Positions 16,039 through 24,821 of a DNA stretch of 47,111 nt are shown here, piece by piece (positions within the stretch are counted from its first letter, which is position 1; each line of letters opens with the position of its first letter). The notes beneath the pieces were generated by a model. That model was not told the origin of the DNA. It ran no database searches and saw only the letters and a list, made by a program, of their open reading frames with translations. The DNA is taken from NCBI GenBank assembly GCA_001778375.1, contig MFGV01000010.1:1-47111 (forward strand), in the 5' to 3' direction. Position numbers and translations under genes: made by a program. Origin of the DNA: Candidatus Firestonebacteria bacterium RIFOXYD2_FULL_39_29 (lineage in GTDB: Bacteria > Oederibacteriota > D2-FULL-39-29).

Positions 16039-17334
16039 TTACCGTAGTTCTCCTGTTGCTTTCAAAAACGCGGCTTTCGCTATCGTCAGATCGTACAGTG
16101 CCTGCAGGTATGCAGTTCTGGCCGTAAGAAGGCTCAGGTGCGCATCCATTACGTCATAATTAGTATTTATACCGCTCGTATAGCTGGCTTCTGCTATTTT
16201 GTAATACTCCTCCGCCTGCTTTACGCTGTCTGACTGAGAGAGTATCCTTTCATTTGCTTCGTTCATGTTCAAAACCGCCTGTTTAACCTCTAGCTCTATC
16301 ATATTTTCTATCTGCGCTTTTGCAAGCTCAGAGGACTTTACCGCGGCTTCACCCTGTTTATATTTCCCGGCCGTAGAAAAGCCGTCAAAAAGAGGAATTG
16401 TAAGGAACACACCTGCATTCCAGCTCTCCACCCAGGCAAGCTGGGAATAATACGGATTTTGATAATTATAGCTCAAAGCACCCGTAAGCAAGGGTTTATC
16501 CTGCGTGGCGGTTAAAGCAAGAGAGGCTTCTGTAATCTCTTTTCTCGCTTTTGCCTTCTTAAGCTCTACCCTGTCTGAAAGAGCTTTTTTAAGTGCAGGC
16601 TCAAAGCTCTCAGCTTTAAATTCAACACCTTCGACTTCTTTAAAATCTCCTTCTACTTTTATTTCCTGCGCCAGAGGAACTCCCAGAAGATTTTTAAGGT
16701 TCTGCTGCGCCAGCTCATAATTATTTCTGCTTTTCGCAAGGAGCGGTTTAATATTCGAACCCCTCACTTTTGCCCGGAGCGAGTCAAAAGAAGAGCCGGC
16801 TCCGGCTTTTAACCGCGAGTCCGCCATTTTAATATTTTCTTCAGATAATGTATATGACTCCTCGTTGGTCTCCAGTATTTTTTTCGAAAGGATAACGGAA
16901 TAAAATGCCTGGTTGAGATTAAAAAGCGCCTGTGCTTTCACTTGTTCAAGTTCCAGCCTTCCGGCTTCCAGTCCTTTCCCGGCAACTTCGGGAGCTAAAA
17001 ACATTCTTCCCCAGTCAAAGATGGTTTGATTTAACGATGCTTTAAATATCCAGTTGTCACTCGCACCAAATTGTATGGCTCTGTTTATAGGAGCCGGCAT
17101 CTGGATAACAGGGACATTAGAGATGTAGTTATAACCTCCGGATAAAGAAAGCTTGGGCAAATATCCGGAAGATGCATCCGTAAATTTCCCCTCAGCATCA
17201 AGAACGCTTTGTTTTGCCAGAAGAATCTCGCGGTTCTTCTCAAAGAGAATATTTTTTGCTGCGTTATAATCCCAAGGCAACGTCCCTGCCCAGGCCGCAA
17301 CCAGCATTATTAACACCATTAAAACAGCTTTCAT
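16039..17334 (-). CDS. TolC-family outer-membrane efflux channel
   Basis: About 431 residues from ATG at 17334, chosen because AGGAGG lies 7 nt upstream; a longer frame from 17361 would include that ribosome site. Signal peptide KAVLMVLIMLVAAWA, no lipobox Cys. Two homologous halves carry TolC/OEP helices (LLAKQSVLDAEGKFTDASSG, LEAGRLELEQVKAQALFNLN, LEVKQAVLNMNEANERILSQ, LSLLTARTAYLQALYDL). The product is a trimeric channel across the outer membrane that takes substrate from the HlyD adaptor. It starts 31 nt after the tetR stop, so it is transcribed from the tetR promoter. Its TAA stop touches the family A repeat. Confidence 0.92.
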   Translation of the reverse strand: MKAVLMVLIMLVAAWAGTLPWDYNAAKNILFEKNREILLAKQSVLDAEGKFTDASSGYLPKLSLSGGYNYISNVPVIQMPAPINRAIQFGASDNWIFKASLNQTIFDWGRMFLAPEVAGKGLEAGRLELEQVKAQALFNLNQAFYSVILSKKILETNEESYTLSEENIKMADSRLKAGAGSSFDSLRAKVRGSNIKPLLAKSRNNYELAQQNLKNLLGVPLAQEIKVEGDFKEVEGVEFKAESFEPALKKALSDRVELKKAKARKEITEASLALTATQDKPLLTGALSYNYQNPYYSQLAWVESWNAGVFLTIPLFDGFSTAGKYKQGEAAVKSSELAKAQIENMIELEVKQAVLNMNEANERILSQSDSVKQAEEYYKIAEASYTSGINTNYDVMDAHLSLLTARTAYLQALYDLTIAKAAFLKATGELR

Positions 17335-17364
17335 AATTATACCTCCTGATTGAGAGATCATAAA

Positions 17365-18003
17365 TTAAAGTAACGTCTTTTGTGTTTTGTTATTTTCACT
17401 TGCCTTTTTAAGTTCTTTTAGATTCTTTCTGCCTTTATCCGTAAGAACACCCTGAAACATCATGGTAATTATTACATCAAATACTTCTCCGACGCTGTAT
17501 TCCATCTCGGAAAGCACTTGAGGGTTTATGACATTTTCAATTGCTGCAAGATAAATAATAATAACAAGTTTTTTGTCCAGGTCTGACCTTATTACTCCAC
17601 TCTCAATACCTTCATCAACAACTTGTGTAAAATACTTAAGTACAAGATTCTTTCTCTTAGCACTGACCTCTTCCCAAAGTTCAGGAGCATTTTTTTTCAT
17701 ATCGCGGATAAAGACAGGCGTAATCTTTAAAGTACTTGCTATCAGGGTTTCACTTAGCCTCTTAAATCTTTCCATTAAGGGTGTCTTTCTGTCTGCAAGT
17801 ATTTTTGAAACTTTTGCTTCTGTCATATTTATTTGAGAAAATATTGCAACGCGCAGCAGGGTCTTTTTATCCGTGAATATTTTATAAAATGTCTTCTTGC
17901 TCATTCCAAATTCCGAGGAAATATCCTCCACTGTCGTACCGGAAAACCCGGAAGAAAGGAAAAGCTCTCTGGAAATATTGATTATTTTCTCTTTAATATT
18001 CAC
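17365..18003 (-). CDS. TetR-family repressor of the efflux operon
   Basis: 212 residues from GTG at 18003 behind GGAG (7 nt). The N-terminal helix-turn-helix is typical of TetR: ISRELFLSSGFSGTTVEDIS then SEFGMSKKTFYKIFTDKKTL. The C-terminal ligand-binding half is helical and divergent (RFKRLSETLIASTLKITPVF; VVDEGIESGVIRSDLDKKLV). It is the first gene of the operon, with its own strong promoter and a 28-bp dyad right after the -10 box. The simplest model is autorepression plus control of the whole pump, relieved by a pump substrate. Confidence 0.92.
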   Translation of the reverse strand: MNIKEKIINISRELFLSSGFSGTTVEDISSEFGMSKKTFYKIFTDKKTLLRVAIFSQINMTEAKVSKILADRKTPLMERFKRLSETLIASTLKITPVFIRDMKKNAPELWEEVSAKRKNLVLKYFTQVVDEGIESGVIRSDLDKKLVIIIYLAAIENVINPQVLSEMEYSVGEVFDVIITMMFQGVLTDKGRKNLKELKKASENNKTQKTLL

Positions 18004-18014
18004 TTGTACACTCC

Positions 18015-18071
18015 GGAAACTATATCGGTACTCCTAGTTTCCATTATAACAAGAGTTGCTCTTTTTGTCAA
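18015..18071 (-). promoter_or_regulatory. Consensus promoter plus TetR operator of the efflux operon
   Basis: TTGACA (18066-18071), 17-nt spacer, TATAAT (18043-18048), both perfect. Starting at the base after the -10 box is an inverted repeat with GGAAACTA (as read on the minus strand, 18035-18042) and TAGTTTCC (18015-18022) arms separated by 12 nt. It covers the start site and early transcribed region, the usual place for a TetR operator. The spacer itself holds a smaller AAGAG/CTCTT dyad. Confidence 0.8.
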
Positions 18072-18101
18072 CAGGGAAACATATTTCACCAAAGACTTAC
18101 T

Positions 18102-19118
18102 CTATCTGTTTACAAGACTTTTCACTACATCATAAACTTGTTCTACGCTCACATTGTTCATGCATTTCAGATCAGCGCAGGCAGTTTTTTCACATCCTAA
18201 ACAATCGAGCTTTGCAGATACGCTTATATTATTAGTATAGTCTTTTGGAGTTATCGCACTGTTATTTGTCGGCCCTATTATTGTAACTATCTTTTTGTTC
18301 AGCCCTACAGCTATATGCCTGATAAAACCGTCGTTAGTAACCAGCAGCTGTAATCTGGATACTATTTCTGCTATCTTTTTAATATCCGGCTGGGCCAGGA
18401 TCAGATACTTCCCTGCCGGATTTATTTTATTAAGTTCATCAATTTCTTTTTGTCCTCCACCCAGAAGGGCAACAGTATATCCTTCATTAACAAGCTTATC
18501 CGTTAGTTTTAAATATTTTTCAACTGTCCATCTTTTAGTACGCCATGTCCCGAATATATTCACCCCGATTATTTTTTTCCCTGAAAGATCATTCTCGTTA
18601 AATATATTATCTATTTCTTTTTTATCAGATTCTCCGACATTAATACTGAATCTTTTATTCCCGGTCTCACAACCCGCTACTCTTACGATACTCAGCATAA
18701 CATCAGAAATATATGTATCAAGAGGGGCTACGCCTGCTCTCATATTGTAAAAATACTTTCTTATTCTCCAGGAACCGCCGACCCTGTATTTTGCCCCGCT
18801 TAGAAATGAAATAAGCGCGCTTCTCATATTTCCAAAAAGATCAATTACCATTTCCGGACGCAAATCCATTATCCTTTCTATTAAATCCAGGTCTCTTATT
18901 AATGGTTTTCCCTTATTTTTATCAAAACAAATAATTTCATCAACTAGATCAAGTCCCGACAGTATATCCTCTGCTTCCTTATTGACAAGCATATATATTT
19001 TGCTCTTTGGATATTTTTCACGGACAGCCCTTAACGCAGACTGGGTCAAAAGAATATCCCCAAGCGCTTTGAACCTTATTATAACTATCTTTTTTATTTC
19101 TTCTTCAACTATCTGCAA
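18102..19118 (-). CDS. Glycosyltransferase family 9 (heptosyltransferase-like)
   Basis: 338 residues. N-terminal KIVIIRFKALGDILLTQSAL is the GT9 signature (R-x-x-x-x-G-D-hydrophobic); the C-terminal nucleotide-binding half has GVNIFGTWRTKRWTVEKYLK and VTNDGFIRHIAVGLNKKIVT followed by GPTNNSAITP. It ends with a cysteine cluster (C-x2-C-x4-C-x4-C-M) seen in three of the four GT9 genes here. GT9 enzymes move heptose from ADP-heptose to the LPS inner core at the inner face of the cytoplasmic membrane. The start is TTG at 19118 behind GGGGGG, and the gene follows the next GT9 by 3 nt. It is the last gene of the operon. The acceptor is not known. Confidence 0.88.
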   Translation of the reverse strand: MQIVEEEIKKIVIIRFKALGDILLTQSALRAVREKYPKSKIYMLVNKEAEDILSGLDLVDEIICFDKNKGKPLIRDLDLIERIMDLRPEMVIDLFGNMRSALISFLSGAKYRVGGSWRIRKYFYNMRAGVAPLDTYISDVMLSIVRVAGCETGNKRFSINVGESDKKEIDNIFNENDLSGKKIIGVNIFGTWRTKRWTVEKYLKLTDKLVNEGYTVALLGGGQKEIDELNKINPAGKYLILAQPDIKKIAEIVSRLQLLVTNDGFIRHIAVGLNKKIVTIIGPTNNSAITPKDYTNNISVSAKLDCLGCEKTACADLKCMNNVSVEQVYDVVKSLVNR

Positions 19119-19121
19119 AGC

Positions 19122-20183
19122 TTAAATACCCCCCTTATTATTCTTCTTATCTTTTCTGTCAAGCAGTTCAATAACTGAATTAAATACTCTTTCTCCGGTT
19201 ATTTCAGTCATACATTTTGGGGAAGCACAGTCACTGCTTTTGCATACTTCACAACCGGTATTATTATCTATTACTTTAAACTTTGGATCTTTGTAGGGGA
19301 ACCATAAATACGACTCGTCATACCTGTAAATACCCACAGTAGGGATATTTAAAGCGGCGGACATATGCACGGGACCGTGGTTATTTGTCACAAAGCAATC
19401 ACAAATACTCATAACCGCTAAATCTTCGCGAATACTCCGGGTACTGACTATCACCGGTTTATTTTTCATTGCTTTTACAACCTCATCATTAACAACCTTA
19501 TCTAAAGGTCCGCCAAAAAGCAGAACTTTGTTACCGGAGGTTATCAATCTGTCGGAAAGCTCTGCATATTTTTCTTTAGGCCAGGTAAACGATTCACCCC
19601 GCCTGCATCCCGGATGAATACCTATAATATTTGACGACTCCGGAAGGGAATGATCCTTCTTAAAAGCTTCCCCAAAGGCCTTTTCACTTTCAGACAAATA
19701 TAACTTTGTTTCCCTTTCGCTCTTTTCTATCCCAAACATCCTGACAGCATCTTCATAGGCATCTATAGAATCACTCTTTAGGGAAGGATCAATAATATCC
19801 TTTCTTTCAATGAAAGTATTGTAACAAAAAGCCCTGCCGCGGATATTCCAGCCAATCCTGTATTCTGCTCCGGAAAGAAATGTCAGCAGGGCACTTCTTG
19901 GATTCCCAAATACATCTATCACAGCATCGTAACGTTTTTTTCTTATTTTCAATATATTCTTAAAAGTAAACAGGTTCCCTTTTTCCGCCTCTATCATATT
20001 ATTTATGTCAGGGTTATTTTCCAGCATTTTTAGCGGTATCTTTTCCGCGAGATAATCCAGCTTCATTTCCGGGAATCTCTTTTTAAGGTCTCTAATAATG
20101 GCAGTAGAAATTATGACATCTCCAATGAATCGCAATCTTACGAAAAGCACCTTTTTTATATCCTCTGTTTTAAGAAGTTTCAC
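19122..20183 (-). CDS. Glycosyltransferase family 9 (heptosyltransferase-like)
   Basis: 353 residues. KKVLFVRLRFIGDVIISTAI opens the acceptor domain. The donor domain has GIHPGCRRGESFTWPKEKYA, LLFGGPLDKVVNDEV and VTNNHGPVHMSAALNIPTVG. The usual acidic residue before the G-x-x-H-x-A segment is replaced by the NNHGPVH form. A terminal cysteine cluster (C-x2-C-x4-C-x4-C-M) matches its downstream neighbour. It overlaps the GmhB-like gene by 4 nt. Role: addition of a heptose to the LPS core; the order of action among the four GT9 enzymes cannot be read from sequence. Confidence 0.9.
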   Translation of the reverse strand: MKLLKTEDIKKVLFVRLRFIGDVIISTAIIRDLKKRFPEMKLDYLAEKIPLKMLENNPDINNMIEAEKGNLFTFKNILKIRKKRYDAVIDVFGNPRSALLTFLSGAEYRIGWNIRGRAFCYNTFIERKDIIDPSLKSDSIDAYEDAVRMFGIEKSERETKLYLSESEKAFGEAFKKDHSLPESSNIIGIHPGCRRGESFTWPKEKYAELSDRLITSGNKVLLFGGPLDKVVNDEVVKAMKNKPVIVSTRSIREDLAVMSICDCFVTNNHGPVHMSAALNIPTVGIYRYDESYLWFPYKDPKFKVIDNNTGCEVCKSSDCASPKCMTEITGERVFNSVIELLDRKDKKNNKGGI

Positions 20184-20731
20184 TTTTTAATGTCCTTCAA
20201 TATCCATTTTACCGCTTCCATCAAATCCTGAGCTATATAATCCGGCTGACATGAAATATCCTTCTTTTCTACTTTGCCGTAACCGGTAAGGACCAAAACA
20301 CTCTTTCCTCCCGCTTTCCGCCCCATCTTAATATCGCAGACTTTATCACCGACAAAATATGAATGTTCCGTATCAATATTCAGTTCCTTACCTGCTTTTT
20401 CTATCATACCGAGCTGTGGCTTTCTGCAAGCGCACTTATCTTTTGGAGTATGGGGACAAAAGTAAACACAGTCAATGACCGCACCGGCTTCTTTCTTTAG
20501 CATTTTCGCCAATTTTAAATGAATATTATTAAGCGTTTCAATTGTAAACATTCCACGGCCTATACCTGACTGGTTAGTCACGACTACTACAGGGATCCCT
20601 GCATCATTTAATTCTTTTATTGCTTTTGCCGACTTGGAGTAAAGTTCCAGCTGTTTGGGATCAGAAAGATATTCTTTCTCAATATTAATAGTCCCATCCC
20701 TGTCTAAAAATACTCCCGCCTTATTCATCAT
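20180..20731 (-). CDS. gmhB: D-glycero-D-manno-heptose 1,7-bisphosphate phosphatase
   Basis: About 183 residues from ATG at 20731 (GGAGAAG ribosome site; ATG-ATG pair). A longer frame exists but would read through the deacetylase gene. HAD motif I is FLDRDGTINIEK with the DxD pair; motif II lies in VVVTNQSGIGRGMFT. The zinc loop CPHTPKDKCAC (C-x-H ... C-x-C) is diagnostic of GmhB/histidinol-phosphatase-type HADs. The C-terminal motif is FVGDKVCDIKMGRKAGGKSV. It removes the 1- or 7-phosphate in ADP-heptose synthesis in the cytoplasm. Its place amid four GT9 genes fits heptose supply; GmhA and HldE homologues are not in this window. Confidence 0.92.
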   Translation of the reverse strand: MMNKAGVFLDRDGTINIEKEYLSDPKQLELYSKSAKAIKELNDAGIPVVVVTNQSGIGRGMFTIETLNNIHLKLAKMLKKEAGAVIDCVYFCPHTPKDKCACRKPQLGMIEKAGKELNIDTEHSYFVGDKVCDIKMGRKAGGKSVLVLTGYGKVEKKDISCQPDYIAQDLMEAVKWILKDIKK

Positions 20732-21491
20732 GTCTTCTTCTCCAGGCTCTACAAGCTTCCCTAAAGCCCCTGAACCAAATATACCATGGGGCAATTTTTC
20801 TTTTAAAATCAACAAGACTATCGGTAGGTTTAATAAATACTCTTCGTATTTCAAAATAATCCTGAAGAACAGTGCGTTTGGAGGAAGCTATTGCAATCCC
20901 GAACATATATCCGGCTTTGGAGGCACAACTCTTCACATTTTCATTATAATTTCCGTAAGGATAAAAAACAGCCCGCACCTTTTTTCCTGTAATACTTTCC
21001 AGAGTATTTTTTGAGTTTACCAGGTCTCTTTCAGCATCCTGAACACTACACATTGCAAGATAGGCATGATTTTCGGTGTGTGATTCAAAAGATACTAATG
21101 TTCCCGTATATTTTTGTATTTGTTCTTCTGAAATGGTCAAAGAACCGTCAATTTCCTTTTCCCAATTGCTCTTTTTACCGATACATCCGGTTACTACTGA
21201 AAACACACTTTTTAGTTTTCGTAAAGCAAGTATGGGGATAACATTATTTATAGTTTCCAAATAAGCATCATCAAAGGTTATCATAACAGGTTTCTCAGGA
21301 GACTCTTTTTGACCCTTAAGTATATTCTCTAAATCTTCAAAGTTCAAACAGGTATAACCCCTTTTAACCAGGATATCCATTTGTTTTTCAAACTGAATTG
21401 TCTCTACGTGAAAATTATTCCATTTTTTTGCCGTTTTTTTATCTATAACATTATGATACATCAAGACAGGCAAGTATCTTAACTTCTCCAT
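20721..21491 (-). CDS. Polysaccharide deacetylase (NodB homology domain)
   Basis: 256 residues. The NodB fold is clear: LPVLMYHNV at the start, motif 1 MITFDDAYLE (TFDD), motif 2 SFESHTENH (the H-x3-H metal site) and motif 3 VRAVFYPYGNYNENV. There is no signal peptide, so it works in the cytoplasm or on membrane-linked precursors, like lipopolysaccharide-locus deacetylases acting on an N-acetylated sugar. It overlaps the WaaE-like gene at the start and the gmhB gene at the end. The substrate within the core glycan is unknown. Confidence 0.88.
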   Translation of the reverse strand: MEKLRYLPVLMYHNVIDKKTAKKWNNFHVETIQFEKQMDILVKRGYTCLNFEDLENILKGQKESPEKPVMITFDDAYLETINNVIPILALRKLKSVFSVVTGCIGKKSNWEKEIDGSLTISEEQIQKYTGTLVSFESHTENHAYLAMCSVQDAERDLVNSKNTLESITGKKVRAVFYPYGNYNENVKSCASKAGYMFGIAIASSKRTVLQDYFEIRRVFIKPTDSLVDFKRKIAPWYIWFRGFREACRAWRRRHDE

Positions 21492-22255
21492 TTAATTTCC
21501 TTTTTGTCAAATTTATACATTTCATAGAGCTTAAGTTCAGAAGAGAACACATAAAAGGCAGAGAAAGAGTGAAACAGCAAACCCCGTATGCCGTCTAATA
21601 TTCCCAGTTTTACTATATAATATTTTAAAAATCTTATCGTCGGACGGATAAACACTCCGTACCAACTTGGTTTTTTATTCCTCCGAAATCGGCCTGAAGC
21701 TTCAAGATATGTATAGGAATTGAATTTATGGAAATATGCAGAAACCGAAGTATAGGAATAATGCAATACAGGATTTTTTAATTTAAAAACCATACCTTTG
21801 CCGATACTCACTGTTTCATGGACTTCTTTAATACCATAAGAAAACCTGCCTTTGCTTTTTTTAAACATCCTCAAATGGTAATCAGGATATTGACCGCCAT
21901 ACCTGAGCCATCTTCCCAGGAAAAAGTTCTTTATTGGGAATAAATATCCTTCTTTATCAAAATTCAAGGACTTAATTTCCTGTTTTAGCTCTTCCGATAC
22001 TCTCTCATCAGCATCAAGACTCAGGATCCATTCATTTTTTGCCTTTGAGATGCCATAATTTTTCTGCGAGGCATAACCGTCCCATCTTCGTGTAAATATC
22101 TTTTTTGTATACCTTTTGGCTAAATATACTGTTTTATCACTGCTCTCTGAATCGACAATAATAATTTCATCCACAAAATCAAGCGTCTGCAGACAGTCAA
22201 TAATATTATGTTCTTCATTCTTCGTTATAATAACAGCACTTATATTTGCAATCAT
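21479..22255 (-). CDS. WaaE/KdtX-like glycosyltransferase family 2
   Basis: 258 residues. The GT2 opening ISAVIITKNEEHNIIDCLQT, DEIIIVDSESSDKTVYLAKR and SLDADERVSEELKQEI (D-x-D) match the WaaE group. The RWDGYASQKNYGISKAKNEW segment is very typical of that group, which adds a beta-1,4-glucose to heptose I of the LPS core. The C-terminal part holds RIKxV-type sequence and two short hydrophobic stretches. It overlaps the preceding gene by 4 nt. Role in heptose decoration is inferred from family and location. Confidence 0.88.
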   Translation of the reverse strand: MIANISAVIITKNEEHNIIDCLQTLDFVDEIIIVDSESSDKTVYLAKRYTKKIFTRRWDGYASQKNYGISKAKNEWILSLDADERVSEELKQEIKSLNFDKEGYLFPIKNFFLGRWLRYGGQYPDYHLRMFKKSKGRFSYGIKEVHETVSIGKGMVFKLKNPVLHYSYTSVSAYFHKFNSYTYLEASGRFRRNKKPSWYGVFIRPTIRFLKYYIVKLGILDGIRGLLFHSFSAFYVFSSELKLYEMYKFDKKEIKWRS

Positions 22256-23709
22256 TTAACCGCCTTTAAAACAACCTGTAGCACTTGATTCACTGTTATC
22301 GCATCAAGACACAGAGGCATATTGCAGTCATTTTTCCAGCAAGGCTTGCAATTCACATCAGCGCTAAGCGTATAATGCTTATCTTTAGAATTGTACGGAT
22401 TAAATATTTGAGACTCTTCCGGTCCCACAATAGATATCGAAGGAACTCCAAGAGCAACGGCAGCATGCAGCAATCCTGAGTCATTTCCTATGAAGAGATT
22501 GAAGCCGGACAAGAGAGCCATAACTTTTCTCAAGTTTCGCTCACAAATCGTAAATGGTTTATTTTTCATTAATTTTATTACTTGTTCTAAAGCTTCAGGA
22601 TTTTGAGGATCTTCAATAAATATTATTTTAAAACGTTCTTTTATCAATTTGTCTGCAAGATCCGCAAACCGTTCTTTAAACCACATTTTATTCTGCCTGC
22701 TGGCAGAAACATTTATCCCGATTATTTTATCACGTATTGAAAATCCAAATTTCCTGATATTAATCAGCTCGTTTTTCAAAAGTTTAACTTCCACTTTCCT
22801 TGTTTTAACCGGTATCCCTATTGCCCTCAAACAATCCAGATCTCTGTCAATTGCATCTTCATATTCTTCAGGTTTTCTCACTCTAAAACTGCTGAAATAA
22901 TTTTTCCCGTTATGATTATTTACAACCTTATAGTCAGCTCCGGAAGCCGCAGCCAGCAATGCTGTTCTTAAACTTGCTTGCGGGCATAAAACCAAATCAA
23001 ATTTACCGGCTTTAAATATTTTAAAAAAAGCATCAAAAATACCGTCAAAAGTTATAATTGCTTTAATGTTAGGATTGTTTTTAATAATTTCCCTGTTGGC
23101 CGGATATACAGCACATGTAATCGCTGCATCTTTATAGTACCTTTTAAGATTTGCCAAAAGCGGCGTCATAAGAACTGTATCACCTATACCCCTTAGCTTT
23201 ATTACAAGAATTTTTCTAATATCCATTTTCTTAAGCACCGGTTTCAACGGGAACTCAGCCTGAGAGTATTTTCTTATCGAACCGCTAAAGACAGCACTCT
23301 CATTTCCTTTTTGCCAGACATACCTTTTATAAATTCTTGTTTCCAAGTCAGATTCAGGAATCCAGATATCCTTATAGTTTTTTACAATTTTAACTTTTAC
23401 ACGATCCTGGATTACACCGGACAACTTAGTTCTCATCTCTATCTTCAGGGGAATAGATATTTCCTCATCAGCATTCAGGACAACAACCCAATCTGCCTTT
23501 GAAGTTTTAATCCCCTTTTGTATCATTTTCTCCCGGTTATCATCAAATATCAATACTTTAACTTCATATTTTTTCATAATTTTTCTTTTTATTTTTGAGG
23601 ATGAACTTGTAACCATTATTATTTCACTCGTCCAGCCATATATTGTTTTCAGGCATCTCTCAATATTCTCTGTTTTATCTTTCATTACTATAACAGCTGA
23701 TATTTTCAT
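22252..23709 (-). CDS. Two-domain glycosyltransferase: GT2-like N-terminus fused to GT9
   Basis: 485 residues. Residues 1-110 are GT2-like (MKISAVIVMKDKTENIERCL, WTSEIIMVTSSSSKIKRKI, WVVVLNADEEISIPLKIEMR), resembling the WaaE-type protein encoded next, but without the second half of a GT2 fold. From about 165 a complete GT9 begins (RKILVIKLRGIGDTVLMTPL), with GINVSASRQNKMWFKERFAD, LFIGNDSGLLHAAVALGVPS and IVGPEESQIFNP, and ends with the cysteine cluster CKPCWKNDC/C. The GT2 part is too short to be certain it is catalytic; it may be a binding or scaffolding domain. It overlaps both neighbours by 4 nt. Confidence 0.85.
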   Translation of the reverse strand: MKISAVIVMKDKTENIERCLKTIYGWTSEIIMVTSSSSKIKRKIMKKYEVKVLIFDDNREKMIQKGIKTSKADWVVVLNADEEISIPLKIEMRTKLSGVIQDRVKVKIVKNYKDIWIPESDLETRIYKRYVWQKGNESAVFSGSIRKYSQAEFPLKPVLKKMDIRKILVIKLRGIGDTVLMTPLLANLKRYYKDAAITCAVYPANREIIKNNPNIKAIITFDGIFDAFFKIFKAGKFDLVLCPQASLRTALLAAASGADYKVVNNHNGKNYFSSFRVRKPEEYEDAIDRDLDCLRAIGIPVKTRKVEVKLLKNELINIRKFGFSIRDKIIGINVSASRQNKMWFKERFADLADKLIKERFKIIFIEDPQNPEALEQVIKLMKNKPFTICERNLRKVMALLSGFNLFIGNDSGLLHAAVALGVPSISIVGPEESQIFNPYNSKDKHYTLSADVNCKPCWKNDCNMPLCLDAITVNQVLQVVLKAVK

Positions 23710-24794
23710 AGAAAACCCTTTATGCCGGTAAGAACCTCGGCTACTTCAATATCAGAGCAGCGTTTTGCCGATATTACCTGAAGCTTACTTTTATCCTGTG
23801 GAGTCCAATTGAGATGGTCATTTTCCCCGTACAAACCAACCAAGGGTACTTCCATAGCCATTGCAGCATGAGCCGGTCCGGTATTTCCGCAAACAAGCAA
23901 TTTAAATCTTTTCATCAAAGAAGCTAACTGCAGGATATCAGTTTCACAAGCCATATAAGCGTTAGCTCCAATATTCTTTACAATTTTTTCCGCAATAGTC
24001 TTATCTGCTTTTCCCCACGACACAATTATCTTAGCATTATATTCCGATGTTAGAATTTTCCCAAGAGCAATATATTTTTCCAAAGGCCACTCCCGCCTTT
24101 TTCTTCCGGTGCCCGGATTAAAGCCTATAACTAGATCTGTTTTTCCTATACCAACACTTTTAAAATATTCTAAAGACTGCTCAACTTCCTTACTTTCCGG
24201 GTATAATCTGCTTTTTATTACACCGGTTCCAAACCCAAGCTTTTCTATAAGATCCAAATTTCTAAGAAGCTCATATTTTGGAGCTTTATTTTTTTCTATT
24301 AATATATTAAAAAACTCTTCAGAATACTTATCCTTAAATCCGGCTCGATAAGCCGCACGGCTGAGATAACAAGCATAAGCGCCCTCAAGACTAAAATCAT
24401 ATATAAGACTGATGGCAAGATCATAATTACTATTCTTAAGTTTTTCCCTGTCATTATAATTGTCATACTCCAGGACTTCATCCACAAAAGGATTATTTTT
24501 CAATACTCCGGAATTATAGCTTCTGACTAAAGCGGATATTTTAACATCAGGAATTGTATTCTTTATATTTTCAAAAACCGGAGTTGAAAGAATGAGATCC
24601 CCTACCTTATCCAATCTTACGACTAAAACTCTCTTTACTTTTGAAATCCGGAATGATTCCGGATTTACTTTTTTTTTAAAATAACGTAAATAGTTAGCTA
24701 ATAATACAGTCTTTATGCTTTTCCATGAATCCCGAAGTATTGAACTATGAAGTCTCAATTTCTCCTCCGTCGTTCCGGAGCAGCTTTCGAACAA
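23706..24794 (-). CDS. Glycosyltransferase family 9 (heptosyltransferase-like)
   Basis: 362 residues from a TTG at 24794. A second TTG at 24758, behind GGAGG with 5 nt spacing, looks a better start (350 residues). An N-terminal helix-rich extension (residues 13-45) precedes the GT9 opening KRVLVVRLDKVGDLILSTPV. The donor half has IGFNPGTGRKRREWPLEKYI, KLLVCGNTGPAHAAMAMEVP and GLYGENDHLNWTP. Unlike the other three GT9 proteins here it lacks the terminal cysteine cluster. It follows the first gene of the operon by 27 nt and overlaps the GT2-GT9 fusion. Role: heptose or related sugar transfer to the lipid A-core. Confidence 0.88.
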   Translation of the reverse strand: MFESCSGTTEEKLRLHSSILRDSWKSIKTVLLANYLRYFKKKVNPESFRISKVKRVLVVRLDKVGDLILSTPVFENIKNTIPDVKISALVRSYNSGVLKNNPFVDEVLEYDNYNDREKLKNSNYDLAISLIYDFSLEGAYACYLSRAAYRAGFKDKYSEEFFNILIEKNKAPKYELLRNLDLIEKLGFGTGVIKSRLYPESKEVEQSLEYFKSVGIGKTDLVIGFNPGTGRKRREWPLEKYIALGKILTSEYNAKIIVSWGKADKTIAEKIVKNIGANAYMACETDILQLASLMKRFKLLVCGNTGPAHAAMAMEVPLVGLYGENDHLNWTPQDKSKLQVISAKRCSDIEVAEVLTGIKGFL

Positions 24795-24821
24795 AGGAAT
24801 AATATCATAGCCGGTTCTCCC

